A DNA stretch of 64,000 nt. Origin: Paraconexibacter antarcticus. GTDB lineage: Bacteria; Actinomycetota; Thermoleophilia; Solirubrobacterales; Solirubrobacteraceae. Location: positions 3,078,514 through 3,142,513 of the forward strand of contig NZ_CP098502.1 of the NCBI RefSeq assembly GCF_024220175.1, in the 5' to 3' direction. Shown here piece by piece: positions 7,835-15,817 of the stretch. Made by a program: the position numbers and the translations under genes. The notes below the pieces were generated by a model that was not told the DNA's origin, ran no database searches, and saw only the letters and a list, made by a program, of their open reading frames with translations. Numbering within the stretch: position 1 is the stretch's first letter; every line of letters starts with the position of its first letter.

Positions 7835-8655
7835 CAGATCGCCACCGGGCGCGAGTGGATCCAGGCCTGCGGATCGCCCTTGCGGGTCGCAGCGAGGAGC
7901 CGCCGGCCCTCGCGGTTCATGAGGACCTTGCGCGACGGCTTGACGATCGGGTGCCCGCCGCCGCGCGGCAGCCTGACCGGGGTCGGCCTGCCGATCGGCT
8001 CCAGGCCCGCGGCCTTCACCATGCGGGCGTAGGCGGCGATGTTCGGCATCCACCACCACGGACGGCCGTCGCCGTCGAAGGTCGCCATCGCCCGGCGCGG
8101 GAAGAGCACCGACATCGTCGGGTCGATCGCGTCCATCGTGCAGACGATGCCGTCGCTCGCGCAGACGCCGCGCAGGCACTCGAGGGCGCGGATCGGGTCA
8201 CGCAGGTGCAGGAGCAGGCTGCCCATGAAGACGAAGTCGAAGCGGCCGACCTCGGCCTCGTCGAGGTCGTAGACCGAGCACTCCTTGTAGGTGACCTTGG
8301 AGTCGAAGGCCTCCGCGGCGATCGGGAAGCCCGCGCCGCCCTGCTTGCGGTCCTCGAGGATCTGCACGAGCTCGTCGCCCGCGGTGATCGGCCAGTCCCA
8401 GGCGCGCGGGTCGACGATGTCGACCGCGACGACCTCGGAGGCGCCCCGCTTCTCCATCTCGAAGGCCCAGAAGCCGTCGAAGGTGCCCACGTCCAGGCAC
8501 CGCTTCCCCGCGAGGGAGACGGGCAGGACCTGCGGTGCGACCGTGCGCAGGTCGAACCAGCCGGGGGTGATGACGCCGGGCGCGAGCTCCAGGGTGTGGT
8601 ACCACTGCTTCCGCTGCCCGACGCGCTCCCGGATCGTTTCCAGTGCGAGCGCCAT
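7834..8655 (-). CDS. Methyltransferase, WYHxxL/CmoB-like paralogue A
   Basis: This 273-residue SAM-dependent methyltransferase begins with WYHTLELAPGVITPGWFDLR and continues into motif I, CLDVGTFDGFWAFEMEKRGA. It also has an acidic motif II (VAVDIVD) and motif IV, FVFMGSLLLHLRDP. The same blueprint recurs in two further genes of this cluster (11573-12292 and 13057-13815). Similar proteins are often labelled DUF1698 or CmoB-like, but tRNA modification is unlikely in this glycan context; O- or N-methylation of sugars is the better guess. A TAGGGT hexamer lies 9 nt before the ATG. Confidence 0.85.
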   Translation of the reverse strand: MALALETIRERVGQRKQWYHTLELAPGVITPGWFDLRTVAPQVLPVSLAGKRCLDVGTFDGFWAFEMEKRGASEVVAVDIVDPRAWDWPITAGDELVQILEDRKQGGAGFPIAAEAFDSKVTYKECSVYDLDEAEVGRFDFVFMGSLLLHLRDPIRALECLRGVCASDGIVCTMDAIDPTMSVLFPRRAMATFDGDGRPWWWMPNIAAYARMVKAAGLEPIGRPTPVRLPRGGGHPIVKPSRKVLMNREGRRLLAATRKGDPQAWIHSRPVAI

Positions 8656-8664
8656 AAGGCAGAC

Positions 8665-8670
8665 ACCCTA
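8665..8670 (-). promoter_or_regulatory. -10 element TAGGGT
   Basis: It lies 9 nt before ATG 8655 on the minus strand, in the 21-nt gap between two divergent methyltransferase genes. It predicts a leaderless transcript for the minus-strand GT2/flippase operon. Confidence 0.45.
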
Positions 8671-8676
8671 CTTCCC

Positions 8677-9447
8677 GTGGCCGTCCTGCGATCCGTCATC
8701 GACCCCGACTCCGAGGCCGCCGAGCTGCGCGCCTACCTCGGCGACGCCTACGACCACCGCAGGCTCATGCACTACGAGCACCAGCTCGAGGAGGAGCTCG
8801 CGCAGATCGGGGACGAGCAGGCGCTCTACCGCACGTCCGAGGGGTACCTCTACAACCTCACGGCCTTCGCGATGACGGGGACGAAGGATCCCTACCGGGC
8901 GTGGATCGACGCGGCGTTCCCGGCCGGGGGGCGCCTGCTCGACGTCGGCTGCGGCATCGGGGCGGACGGCCTCGCGCTCATGGCCGGCGGCGGGCACACC
9001 GTGACGTTCGCGGACTTCGACAACCCGAGCGTCGCCTACCTGCGCACGCGCCTGGCCGCCCGTGGGGAGCGCGCCGCCCGTGCCCGGATCGTCGACCTCG
9101 ACCGCGAGCCGCTCCCGCCCGGCCACGACCTCGCCTACGCCTTCGACGTCCTCGAGCACGTCGAGGAGCCCTTCTCGCTGCTCGCCTCGATGGAGGCGGC
9201 CGCCGACCTCGTGCTCGTGAACCTCCTCGAGCCCGAGCCGGGGGAGACGGCGCTCCACCACGAGCTGCCGGTCTCCGACCTGCTCGACCATGCGACCGGC
9301 CGCGGCCTCGTCCGCTACCGGCGCTTCCACGCGGGCCGGTCGCATCTCGTGCTCTACCGCGGCGGAGGCGCCCGTACGCCGGCGCCGGGCCCCGTCGCGG
9401 CGCTGCGCAGCCGCGTCGTGCGGCGCCTCGGCGCCCGCAGCCGCTGA
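8677..9447 (+). CDS. Class I SAM-dependent methyltransferase
   Basis: The 256-residue protein has a helical N-terminus of about 75 residues, then a textbook motif I LLDVGCGIGADGLALMAGGG, the adenine-contacting acidic strand VTFADFD and motif IV YAFDVLEHVEEP. The start is GTG 8677, divergent from paralogue A. It is one of seven methyltransferases in the cluster and shows no extra catalytic domain. The target is probably a glycan residue (inference). Downstream are two 16-bp direct repeats and a convergent SGNH gene. Confidence 0.85.
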   Translation: MAVLRSVIDPDSEAAELRAYLGDAYDHRRLMHYEHQLEEELAQIGDEQALYRTSEGYLYNLTAFAMTGTKDPYRAWIDAAFPAGGRLLDVGCGIGADGLALMAGGGHTVTFADFDNPSVAYLRTRLAARGERAARARIVDLDREPLPPGHDLAYAFDVLEHVEEPFSLLASMEAAADLVLVNLLEPEPGETALHHELPVSDLLDHATGRGLVRYRRFHAGRSHLVLYRGGGARTPAPGPVAALRSRVVRRLGARSR

Positions 9448-9464
9448 GCCCGGCCGCCCGCTGC

Positions 9465-9496
9465 GCCGGCGTCGGGTGCTGCCGGCGTCGGGTGCT
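9465..9496. repeat. Two adjacent 16-bp direct repeats
   Basis: The unit GCCGGCGTCGGGTGCT occurs twice without a spacer (9465-9480, 9481-9496) and a third partial GCCGGC follows. It sits in the 55-nt gap between convergent genes. It looks like a small tandem duplication; no function is evident. Confidence 0.7.
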
Positions 9497-9502
9497 GCCG
9501 GC

Positions 9503-10672
9503 TCAGCGGGTCCGACGCGCGGCGGCGGCGGCCAAGGTGCCGTCCGCACCGTCCGGCCAGCTCTGCATGAGCTCGTCGACCGTACGCAGGAGGTACGGGC
9601 CGAGCGACGCGCTGTACGTCGTCGTCATGTGCGAGACGTCGCGGAGGATGAGCGCGCCTCCGGTGACCGGCGGGCACATCCGCCGCCGGCAGAAGAACGT
9701 CGCGAGGTCGGCGACCTGGACCTGGGTCGAGCCGAGCGCCTTCGCGGCCAGGACCGAGGGGTCGGGCGGCAGCGCGTAGGCCTGGGTGAGCGCGCAGACC
9801 TGCCCGGGGACCTGACCGGCGGCCACCGCGTGCTCGATGCACGGGATCGTCCGGCCCGAGTTCCGCGGCGTGTCACGGATGACGACGATGTGCCGGACGC
9901 CGTGGAGCAGCAGCTTCGTCCACGCGAGCTCGTAGCCCTCCAGGCGCGCGGCACCCGGGCTCTGGCCCGGCCTGGCCGGCAGGGCGGTGCCGCGGTGCTG
10001 CGAGGTGAAGACGACGCTGACCTCCGGGTGCGCCGCGATCCACCGGAGCACCGCGCGGTTCCACTGCATGCAGCGGGCCTGACGGGTCCGGCCGGGGAGG
10101 TTCGGGTGGGCGAGCGTCAGCGGGCAGCCCGCCCGCTGGATCGAGATCGCGCGCCAGTGGTGCGCCTCGAGAACCGTGTCGAGGGCGGCGCGCCAGTGCG
10201 CGGCGTGGCTGTCGCCGAGCAGCGCGACGGTGCGCGTCGCGACCTCGGGCCTCGCCCCGAAGAAGCAGACGTCGAGCAGCCCGTCGGCCGAGAACTCGCG
10301 GTGCTCGCAGCGCTGCGCCTTCTGCGCCGAGCGGGCGTTCGCCGGCGCGGGGAAGACCGTGAGCGAGAGGCCGGGGTTGTCGCACGGCTTGAGCGGGTCC
10401 ACGGCGGCGGCACCGAAGCACGGCTGCAGCGTCGGATCCGCCGTTGGGGCGGGCGCCGGGCCGGCCGGCGTCGTGTCCGCGGTCGTCGCGGGCGCGGGCC
10501 CCGTCGTCGCCGGCGGGTCGGTCGCCGGCGGCGCCGGGTCCGGGAAGATGAGCAGCCGCGGCGTCGCGGCCACCGCAACCGGGCGCGCGACGGCGACGGC
10601 CGTGCCCGCGCCGGCCACCAGCACTGCGAGGACGAGCAGCAGACGGCGGAGCAGGGGGCCTGGGGCGCGCAT
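9503..10672 (-). CDS. Membrane-anchored SGNH-hydrolase-like protein
   Basis: This 389-residue protein has one N-terminal membrane segment (residues 9-36), a Pro/Thr/Ala-rich spacer (45-82) and an extracytoplasmic SGNH domain. Its block I is ALLGDSHAAHW with nucleophile Ser155, and a DVSHMT segment near residue 355 supplies the Asp-His pair. The same domain forms the C-terminus of OafA-type O-acyltransferases, where it follows a ten-helix acyltransferase-3 domain. That membrane domain is absent here, so this is a stand-alone version. Several cysteines (PCF, PCD, RCE, VCFF) may form disulfides outside the cell. It may acylate or deacylate the exported glycan (inference). Confidence 0.8.
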   Translation of the reverse strand: MRAPGPLLRRLLLVLAVLVAGAGTAVAVARPVAVAATPRLLIFPDPAPPATDPPATTGPAPATTADTTPAGPAPAPTADPTLQPCFGAAAVDPLKPCDNPGLSLTVFPAPANARSAQKAQRCEHREFSADGLLDVCFFGARPEVATRTVALLGDSHAAHWRAALDTVLEAHHWRAISIQRAGCPLTLAHPNLPGRTRQARCMQWNRAVLRWIAAHPEVSVVFTSQHRGTALPARPGQSPGAARLEGYELAWTKLLLHGVRHIVVIRDTPRNSGRTIPCIEHAVAAGQVPGQVCALTQAYALPPDPSVLAAKALGSTQVQVADLATFFCRRRMCPPVTGGALILRDVSHMTTTYSASLGPYLLRTVDELMQSWPDGADGTLAAAAARRTR

Positions 10673-10681
10673 CGGCCGCGG

Positions 10682-10687
10682 ATTCTA
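10682..10687 (-). promoter_or_regulatory. -10 element TAGAAT
   Basis: Five of six bases match TATAAT. It lies 9 nt before ATG 10672 on the minus strand and predicts leaderless transcription of the SGNH gene. Confidence 0.5.
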
Positions 10688-10774
10688 GGCCCGGGTACGA
10701 CGATTCGCGCCGTACCTGTGCGTGCTCGTGCACAACGTCTCGGCTGCCGGTGGCGGCGGCGGCGCGTGCGCCGC

Positions 10775-11569
10775 TCAGGCGCGGCCGCGGGCCCAGAGGT
10801 CCGCGCGGCCGAGGGCCCGCGTGGGGCGGTGCGCCGCCAGGCGGTGCACGAGCGTGCGGGCCTTCGCGTCCGCGAGCGGGACCATCTCGTCGTGGACGAA
10901 CTCGCCGTGGACGACGTGGACGTCCGCGAACCCCGCCCGCCTCAGCGCCCGCGCCAGCGAGCGGCGCGTCTGCTCGTTGACGTGCATCATCGCCTCGACC
11001 TCGCCGCGCGGCTGCTTGGGCCAGCGCCGGGCGCGGCCGGGGACGAGCAGCCGCTGCACGCGGTAGGTCACGTCGTAGATGAGCCGGTTGGGGAACGTGT
11101 GCGCGACGATCCGCCCGCCCGGCTTCAGGATGCGGCGCGCCTCGCAGAGCGCGCGGTGGAGCTCCTCGGGGGAGAGGTGCTCGACGACGTCGAGGAGCGT
11201 CACGAGGTCGGCGACGTCGTCGGGCAGGGGGACGGCGCGCGCGTCGGCGAGCAGCACCTCCGCCGTCACGCCGTGGGCGGCGACGGTCCGGTTCGCGAGC
11301 GCGACGGCGGCCTCGGAGTACTCGAGCCCGACGGCGCGGGCCGCGCCCTTCTGCATCGCCAGGGCGAGCAGCTCGCCGCGGCCGGTCCCGACGTCGACGA
11401 GCACCTCGCCGGGCTGCAGCTGCGCCCGCAGCAGCGCGTAGGAGTACGTGCCGTGGATCGGGGCCCCCGGGTCCGCCTTCCACTCCTCGTAGCCCATGTT
11501 CCACTCGAGGTAGTAGGCCTCGTCGTAGGCCTCGGCGGGGACGACGGGGTCGGGGAGGTCCTGCGCCAC
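10775..11569 (-). CDS. Class I SAM-dependent methyltransferase
   Basis: The 264-residue protein carries motif I VLVDVGTGRGELLALAMQKG near residue 58, motif II GLEYSEAAV, motif III LLADARAVPLPDD and motif IV LVTLLDVVEHLSPEE. These give a Methyltransf_11-type Rossmann domain, with a His-rich insert (MMHVNEQ) where sugar or small-molecule methyltransferases often bind substrate. It lies 3 nt downstream of the stop of the next minus-strand gene, so the pair is probably an operon. Its substrate is unknown and presumably a cluster glycan. Confidence 0.85.
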   Translation of the reverse strand: MAQDLPDPVVPAEAYDEAYYLEWNMGYEEWKADPGAPIHGTYSYALLRAQLQPGEVLVDVGTGRGELLALAMQKGAARAVGLEYSEAAVALANRTVAAHGVTAEVLLADARAVPLPDDVADLVTLLDVVEHLSPEELHRALCEARRILKPGGRIVAHTFPNRLIYDVTYRVQRLLVPGRARRWPKQPRGEVEAMMHVNEQTRRSLARALRRAGFADVHVVHGEFVHDEMVPLADAKARTLVHRLAAHRPTRALGRADLWARGRA

Positions 11570-11572
11570 CGG

Positions 11573-12292
11573 CTAGGCCCGCTTCGTCGCGTGGAAGACG
11601 ACGTGCCGCACGGAGAAGTCGCCGGTCGCCTTCATGCTGAAGCGCTCCTTCTCGACGACCTCGTCGAAGCCGGCCGTCCAGATCATCCGCTTCCACGTGC
11701 GGATCGACGGCATCCAGAAGACGACGGCCGCCTCGCGGTCGGCCCGGAAGCGCGAGAGCGCGATCGGCAGCTTCGAGAGCCACGGGTCGTACTCCTCGGC
11801 GCTGACGAATGTCCCGCCGGGCTTCACGAGACCCGCGATCCGCTCGAGCGCGAGCAGCTGGTCGCGCAGGTGGATGAGCACCGAACCGCAGAAGACGAGG
11901 TCGAACTGGCCGCCGAGCTTCTCCGGGGTCGCGTCGTAGACCGAGCAGACGACGCGCTCGACGCTCGAGCCGAAGGCCTCCTTGGCGAGCCGGAAGCCGG
12001 CGCCGCGCTCGTTGTCGGGCCATTCGGTCGCCCGGCGGCGCGGAGGGACGTCCAGGTCGCGCTCGTCGTCGAGGTCGATGGCGACGACGGTCGCGCCGCG
12101 GCGCTCCATCTCGAACGCCCAGAAGCCGTCCCACGTGCCGACCTCGAGGGCGCGCATGCCCGTCATGTCGTCCGGGAGGTGGTAGTGGCCCTCGGATCCG
12201 CGGAGGTCGAACATCCCCGGCGTCACGACCCCGGGAGCCAGCTCGAGGACGTGATACCAGCCCAGGGCGGCGGCGCGTTCGGCGATCTGCAT
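11573..12292 (-). CDS. Methyltransferase, WYHxxL/CmoB-like paralogue B
   Basis: The 239-residue protein shares its layout with paralogues A and C: GWYHVLELAPGVVTPGMFDL, motif I ALEVGTWDGFWAFEMERRGA, an SVERVVCSVYD motif and CGSVLIHLRDQ. It is slightly closer to paralogue C around SSVERV. ATG 12292 is preceded by TAGGCT at 8 nt. It is divergent from the cytidylyltransferase gene, with 48 nt between the start codons. The three copies imply local duplication followed by divergence to different positions of the glycan (inference). Confidence 0.85.
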   Translation of the reverse strand: MQIAERAAALGWYHVLELAPGVVTPGMFDLRGSEGHYHLPDDMTGMRALEVGTWDGFWAFEMERRGATVVAIDLDDERDLDVPPRRRATEWPDNERGAGFRLAKEAFGSSVERVVCSVYDATPEKLGGQFDLVFCGSVLIHLRDQLLALERIAGLVKPGGTFVSAEEYDPWLSKLPIALSRFRADREAAVVFWMPSIRTWKRMIWTAGFDEVVEKERFSMKATGDFSVRHVVFHATKRA

Positions 12293-12300
12293 CGCCCGCA

Positions 12301-12330
12301 AGCCTACGCGGGACGGGTTCGGGATACCCT
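12301..12330. promoter_or_regulatory. Divergent -10 elements TAGGCT and TACCCT
   Basis: TAGGCT on the minus strand (12301-12306) is 8 nt from ATG 12292. TACCCT on the plus strand (12325-12330) is 10 nt from ATG 12341. Both spacings predict transcripts starting at or within a few bases of the start codon. Confidence 0.5.
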
Positions 12331-12340
12331 TGCCGCGCAC

Positions 12341-13060
12341 ATGCACCGTGGACCTGTCGTCATCCTCTGCGGCGGCCGGGGCACCCGCCTGCAGGAGAAG
12401 ACCGCCGACATCCCCAAGCCGCTCGTCGAGATCGGCGGCCGGCCGATCGTCTGGCACGTCATCCAGCTCTACGCGGTGCAGGGCTTCACCGACTTCCTCC
12501 TGCTCACCGGGTACAAGGGCGAGCAGATCGCCGCGTTCGCGCAGGAGACGTCGTGGCCGGCGGGCGTCACCGTCACGACCGTCGACACGGGCCTCGACAC
12601 CCCGACCGGCGGCCGGATCCACGCCGTTGCGGACCGGCTGCGGGCCGGCCGGTTCTGGGCCACCTACGCCGACGGCGTCGCCGACGTCGACCTCGCCGGG
12701 CTCACCTCCGCGCACGAGGGGCACGGCACGCTCGCGACGATGACCGTCGTGCGGCCGGAGCTGCAGTTCGGCGTCACCGAGATCGCCGACGACGGGACCG
12801 TCACCGGCTTTCACGAGAAGCCGCGCTCGGAGCACTGGATCAACGGCGGCTTCTTCGTCTTCGAGCCCGGGGCGCTCGACTACCTGAGCGCGTCGAGCGT
12901 CCTCGAGCGCGAGCCGCTCGAGGGGCTCGCGGGGGACGGGCAGCTGCGCGCCTTCCGCCACACCGGCTTCTGGGACTGCATGGACACGTACAAGGACGCC
13001 GTGACGCTCAACGATCTGTGGGCCGCCGGGGCCCCGCCGTGGAAGCTGTGGGACGCATGA
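12341..13060 (+). CDS. rfbF: Sugar-1-phosphate nucleotidyltransferase, RfbF-like
   Basis: The 239-residue protein begins with the pyrophosphorylase signature LCGGRGTRL (residues 9-17) followed by KPLVEIGGRPIVWHV. It has the YADGVADV metal/sugar segment and a late GFWDCMDTYKD motif that is characteristic of glucose-1-phosphate cytidylyltransferases. It would make CDP-glucose from CTP and glucose-1-P. The next genes but one include a short-chain dehydratase of the kind that uses CDP-glucose, which supports this assignment. The ATG is leaderless-type; its stop overlaps the next ATG. Confidence 0.85.
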   Translation: MHRGPVVILCGGRGTRLQEKTADIPKPLVEIGGRPIVWHVIQLYAVQGFTDFLLLTGYKGEQIAAFAQETSWPAGVTVTTVDTGLDTPTGGRIHAVADRLRAGRFWATYADGVADVDLAGLTSAHEGHGTLATMTVVRPELQFGVTEIADDGTVTGFHEKPRSEHWINGGFFVFEPGALDYLSASSVLEREPLEGLAGDGQLRAFRHTGFWDCMDTYKDAVTLNDLWAAGAPPWKLWDA

Positions 13061-13815
13061 CCGCAAGCCCGGACACCGCCGACCTCCGCGCCCGCGTCGC
13101 GCAGAACGAGGGCTGGTACCACACGATCGCGCTGCCGGGCGGGGTGCTGACGCCCGGCCAGGTCGACCTGCGCACGTCGGCGCCGAAGCTCCTCCCCGAC
13201 CAGCTCGACGGGCAGCGCGCCCTCGACGTCGGGACGTTCGACGGCTTCTGGGCCTTCGAGCTCGAGCGCCGCGGCGCGCAGACCGTCGCGATCGACGTCG
13301 AGGCGCTCGACGACGCGCAGTGGCCGCCGCTGAACCGCCCGAAGCTCCTGCAGCAGGTGAACGCCTGGAACATGCAGCTCGGCCGCGGGTTCGCGATCGC
13401 CCACGAGGCGCTCGGCTCGAGCGTCGAGCGCGTCATCACCGACGTCTACGACGTGACGCCCGAGAAGATCGGCGGGCAGGTCGACGTCGTCTTCGCCGGC
13501 GCGATCATGGTGCACCTGCGCGATCCGGTCCGCGCCCTGGAGGCGCTGCTCGGCTGCCTGAAGCCCGGCGGCACGCTCATCCAGATGGAGCACTTCTCGG
13601 TGCGCAACACGCTCCTCTCCCCGCGGCGGCCGACCGGCGACTTCCAGCCGCTGCGCAGCGAGTTCAACTGGATGCTCGCGAACCTCAGCCTCCTGAAGGC
13701 GTGGCCGTGGTCGGCGGGCCTCGTCGACGTGGAGCGCATCGGGTTCATGCGCCCGCCGTCCTCGAACCCGATGACCGGCTGGTACGTCGGCATCCGGTCG
13801 CGCAAGCCGGGCTGA
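13057..13815 (+). CDS. Methyltransferase, WYHxxL/CmoB-like paralogue C
   Basis: The 252-residue protein has GWYHTIALPGGVLTPGQVDL, motif I ALDVGTFDGFWAFELERRGA and motif IV VVFAGAIMVHLRDP. It is the third member of the paralogue set. It lies between the RfbF-like and RfbG-like genes with TGA/ATG overlaps on both sides, so it is co-translated with the CDP-sugar enzymes. It may methylate the CDP-sugar or its product, which would make this copy the best candidate for a sugar C- or O-methyltransferase (inference). Confidence 0.85.
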   Translation: MTASPDTADLRARVAQNEGWYHTIALPGGVLTPGQVDLRTSAPKLLPDQLDGQRALDVGTFDGFWAFELERRGAQTVAIDVEALDDAQWPPLNRPKLLQQVNAWNMQLGRGFAIAHEALGSSVERVITDVYDVTPEKIGGQVDVVFAGAIMVHLRDPVRALEALLGCLKPGGTLIQMEHFSVRNTLLSPRRPTGDFQPLRSEFNWMLANLSLLKAWPWSAGLVDVERIGFMRPPSSNPMTGWYVGIRSRKPG

Positions 13816-14774
13816 TGGACGTCGCGCTCGTCACCGGAGCCGGCGGCCTGCTCGGGACATGGCTCGTGCCCGCCCTCCTCACGCGCGGCACCGCGGTCGT
13901 CGTCCTGCAGCGCGACGGGTCCACCGGCGTCCTGCCAGAGGGCGTGACGACGGTCGCCGGCGACGTCACCGATCCGGCGGCGCTCGACGCGGCGCTCGCC
14001 GGTCGCGGCGTGGACACCGTCTTCCACCTCGCCGCCCAGTCGATCACGGGGCAGGCGATCGCCGACCCGGCGGGGACCTACGAGACGAACGTGCGGGGGA
14101 CGTGGCTCGTCCTCGACGCCTGCCGCGCGCACGGCGTCGCCCGCGCCCTCGTCGCCTCCTCCGACCGGGTGTACGGCGTCGCGCCGGGGCGGGGCCCGCT
14201 GACCGAGGAGGCGCCGCTCGACGCGCGGCTGCCCTACGACGTCTCCAAGGCCGCCGCCGACCTCATCGCGCGCGCCGCCGGGGCCACGCCCGGCCTCGCC
14301 GTCGCCGCCCTGCGCACGACGAACCTCTACGGGGGCGGGGACCGCAACCGCTCGCGGCTCGTCCCGGAGCTCGCCGCCGCGATCATCGAGGACCGCCCGC
14401 CCGTCATCCACACCGACGGCAGCCCCGCCCGCCGGCACCTGCACGCCGGGGACGCCGCGACCGCGTACCTCGCCGTGGCCGACGTCCTCGCGACGGCGCC
14501 GGAGACCGCGAGCGGGCAGGCGTTCAACGTCGCCGGGGACGTCCTCTACACGGTGCGCGAGGTGGCCGAGACGGCCCTCGCGGGCGCCGGCGCGGCGCTC
14601 ACCCCGGACTTCCGCGGCGCGCCGGTGCCGCCGGCCGCGGTGGACGTCCTCGACATCGACTCGGCGAAGCTCCGCGAGCTCACCGGCTGGGCCCCGACCG
14701 TCCCGCTCGACGAGGGCCTGCGCCGGACCGTCGCCTGGTACCGGCGCCACGCGGAGTCGCCGGCGCGGCCATGA
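13815..14774 (+). CDS. NAD-dependent epimerase/dehydratase, RfbG-like
   Basis: This 319-residue extended short-chain dehydrogenase has the NAD-binding loop TGAGGLLG (7-14), HLAAQS, SSDRVYG and the catalytic YDVSK (Tyr141, Lys145). The C-terminal DIDSAKLRELTGWAP ending is typical of nucleotide-sugar dehydratases and epimerases. Given the upstream cytidylyltransferase, CDP-glucose 4,6-dehydratase is the most likely reaction, giving CDP-4-keto-6-deoxyglucose. A GDP- or UDP-sugar epimerase cannot be excluded. The start overlaps the preceding stop (TGATG). Confidence 0.8.
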   Translation: MDVALVTGAGGLLGTWLVPALLTRGTAVVVLQRDGSTGVLPEGVTTVAGDVTDPAALDAALAGRGVDTVFHLAAQSITGQAIADPAGTYETNVRGTWLVLDACRAHGVARALVASSDRVYGVAPGRGPLTEEAPLDARLPYDVSKAAADLIARAAGATPGLAVAALRTTNLYGGGDRNRSRLVPELAAAIIEDRPPVIHTDGSPARRHLHAGDAATAYLAVADVLATAPETASGQAFNVAGDVLYTVREVAETALAGAGAALTPDFRGAPVPPAAVDVLDIDSAKLRELTGWAPTVPLDEGLRRTVAWYRRHAESPARP

Positions 14775-15796
14775 GCGCGGCGGAGGACGCAGATGCCGCC
14801 CGTCCGGCGCCGGCGCTCAGCGTCGTCGTCCCCTCGCACGACCGCCCGCTGCGGCTGCGCTGGCTGCTGAACGCGCTCGCCGAGCAGTCGGCGCCCGCCG
14901 GCAGCTTCGAGGTCCTCGTCGCCCACGACTCGGCGGGCCCGGAGACGGACGCGCTGCTGCGCAGCCATCCGCTGGCGGTGACCGGGACGCTGCGCACCCT
15001 GCCGTTCGCGCCCGGGACGGCCGGCCCGGCGCAGAAGCGCAACGCCGCCTGGCGGGCCGCGGCGGCGCCGACGGTCCTCTTCACCGACGACGACTGCCGC
15101 CCGCCGGCGACGTGGGTCGCGGCGGCGCTCGACGCCTGCGCGGCAAGTCCCGGGGCGATCGTCCAGGGCCCGACGCAGGTCGACCCGGACGAGCTCGTCG
15201 TGAAGCTCCACGCGCCGCACGCCCGCACGCAGGTCGTCGAGCTCGTCGGCGGGGAGCCGTCGATCTGGGCCCAGACGTGCAACATCGCCTACCCGCGCGC
15301 GGTGCTCGAGGCGCTCGGCGGGTTCGACGAGGCGCTGCCGCTCGCGGCGGGGGAGGACACGGACCTCGCCTGGCGGGCCCGTGACGCCGGTGTCCCGGTG
15401 GCCGCGGCGCCGGCGATGCTCACCTACCACTGCGTCGAGCCCGCCTCGCTGCTCGCCCGGGCGCGGGAGTCGTGGCGCTGGCAGCACCTGCCGTACCTCA
15501 CGCGCAAGCACCCGGAGATCCGCCGCTCCTACGCGGGAGGCGGGTACTTCTGGAAGCCGCAGCACGTCCGGGTCCCGTTCCTGCTCGCCGGCGCCGCGCT
15601 GCTGCTTCGCGGGCGGCCGCTCGCCGCGCTCGCCGCCGTCCTGCCGTGGGCCGTCCCGTCGCTGCCGTCCTACGGGACCGGCCTGCGCGGCCGCGCCCGC
15701 GCGGTGTCCGAGCTGCCCGCGCACGCGGTGCTCGACGTCGTGGAGGTCGCGGCGCTCGCCCGCGGCTCCGTCCGCCACCGGTCGCTGCTCCTGTGA
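14771..15796 (+). CDS. Glycosyltransferase family 2 with C-terminal membrane segment
   Basis: The 341-residue GT-A protein starts with LSVVVPSHDRPLRLRWLL and has an unusual triple-acid metal motif DDD (106-108) and a GEDTDLAWRARDAG catalytic region. Residues about 258-300 are hydrophobic (VPFLLAGAALLL and AVLPWAVPSL) and may anchor it at the inner membrane. It overlaps the RfbG-like gene by 4 nt, so it probably uses the CDP- or another nucleotide sugar made by this operon. Confidence 0.9.
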   Translation: MSAAEDADAARPAPALSVVVPSHDRPLRLRWLLNALAEQSAPAGSFEVLVAHDSAGPETDALLRSHPLAVTGTLRTLPFAPGTAGPAQKRNAAWRAAAAPTVLFTDDDCRPPATWVAAALDACAASPGAIVQGPTQVDPDELVVKLHAPHARTQVVELVGGEPSIWAQTCNIAYPRAVLEALGGFDEALPLAAGEDTDLAWRARDAGVPVAAAPAMLTYHCVEPASLLARARESWRWQHLPYLTRKHPEIRRSYAGGGYFWKPQHVRVPFLLAGAALLLRGRPLAALAAVLPWAVPSLPSYGTGLRGRARAVSELPAHAVLDVVEVAALARGSVRHRSLLL

Positions 15797-15817
15797 ACCT
15801 GGGAACCTGATCCGCGC

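Noticed and set aside
7834..8655. CmoB-type tRNA methyltransferase assignment
   Set aside because: The similarity is to the fold and motif I only; three copies in a glycan cluster make tRNA modification unlikely.
9465..9496. The two 16-bp direct repeats as the start of a CRISPR or VNTR array
   Set aside because: There are only two full copies with no spacer; it is a simple tandem duplication in a convergent gap.
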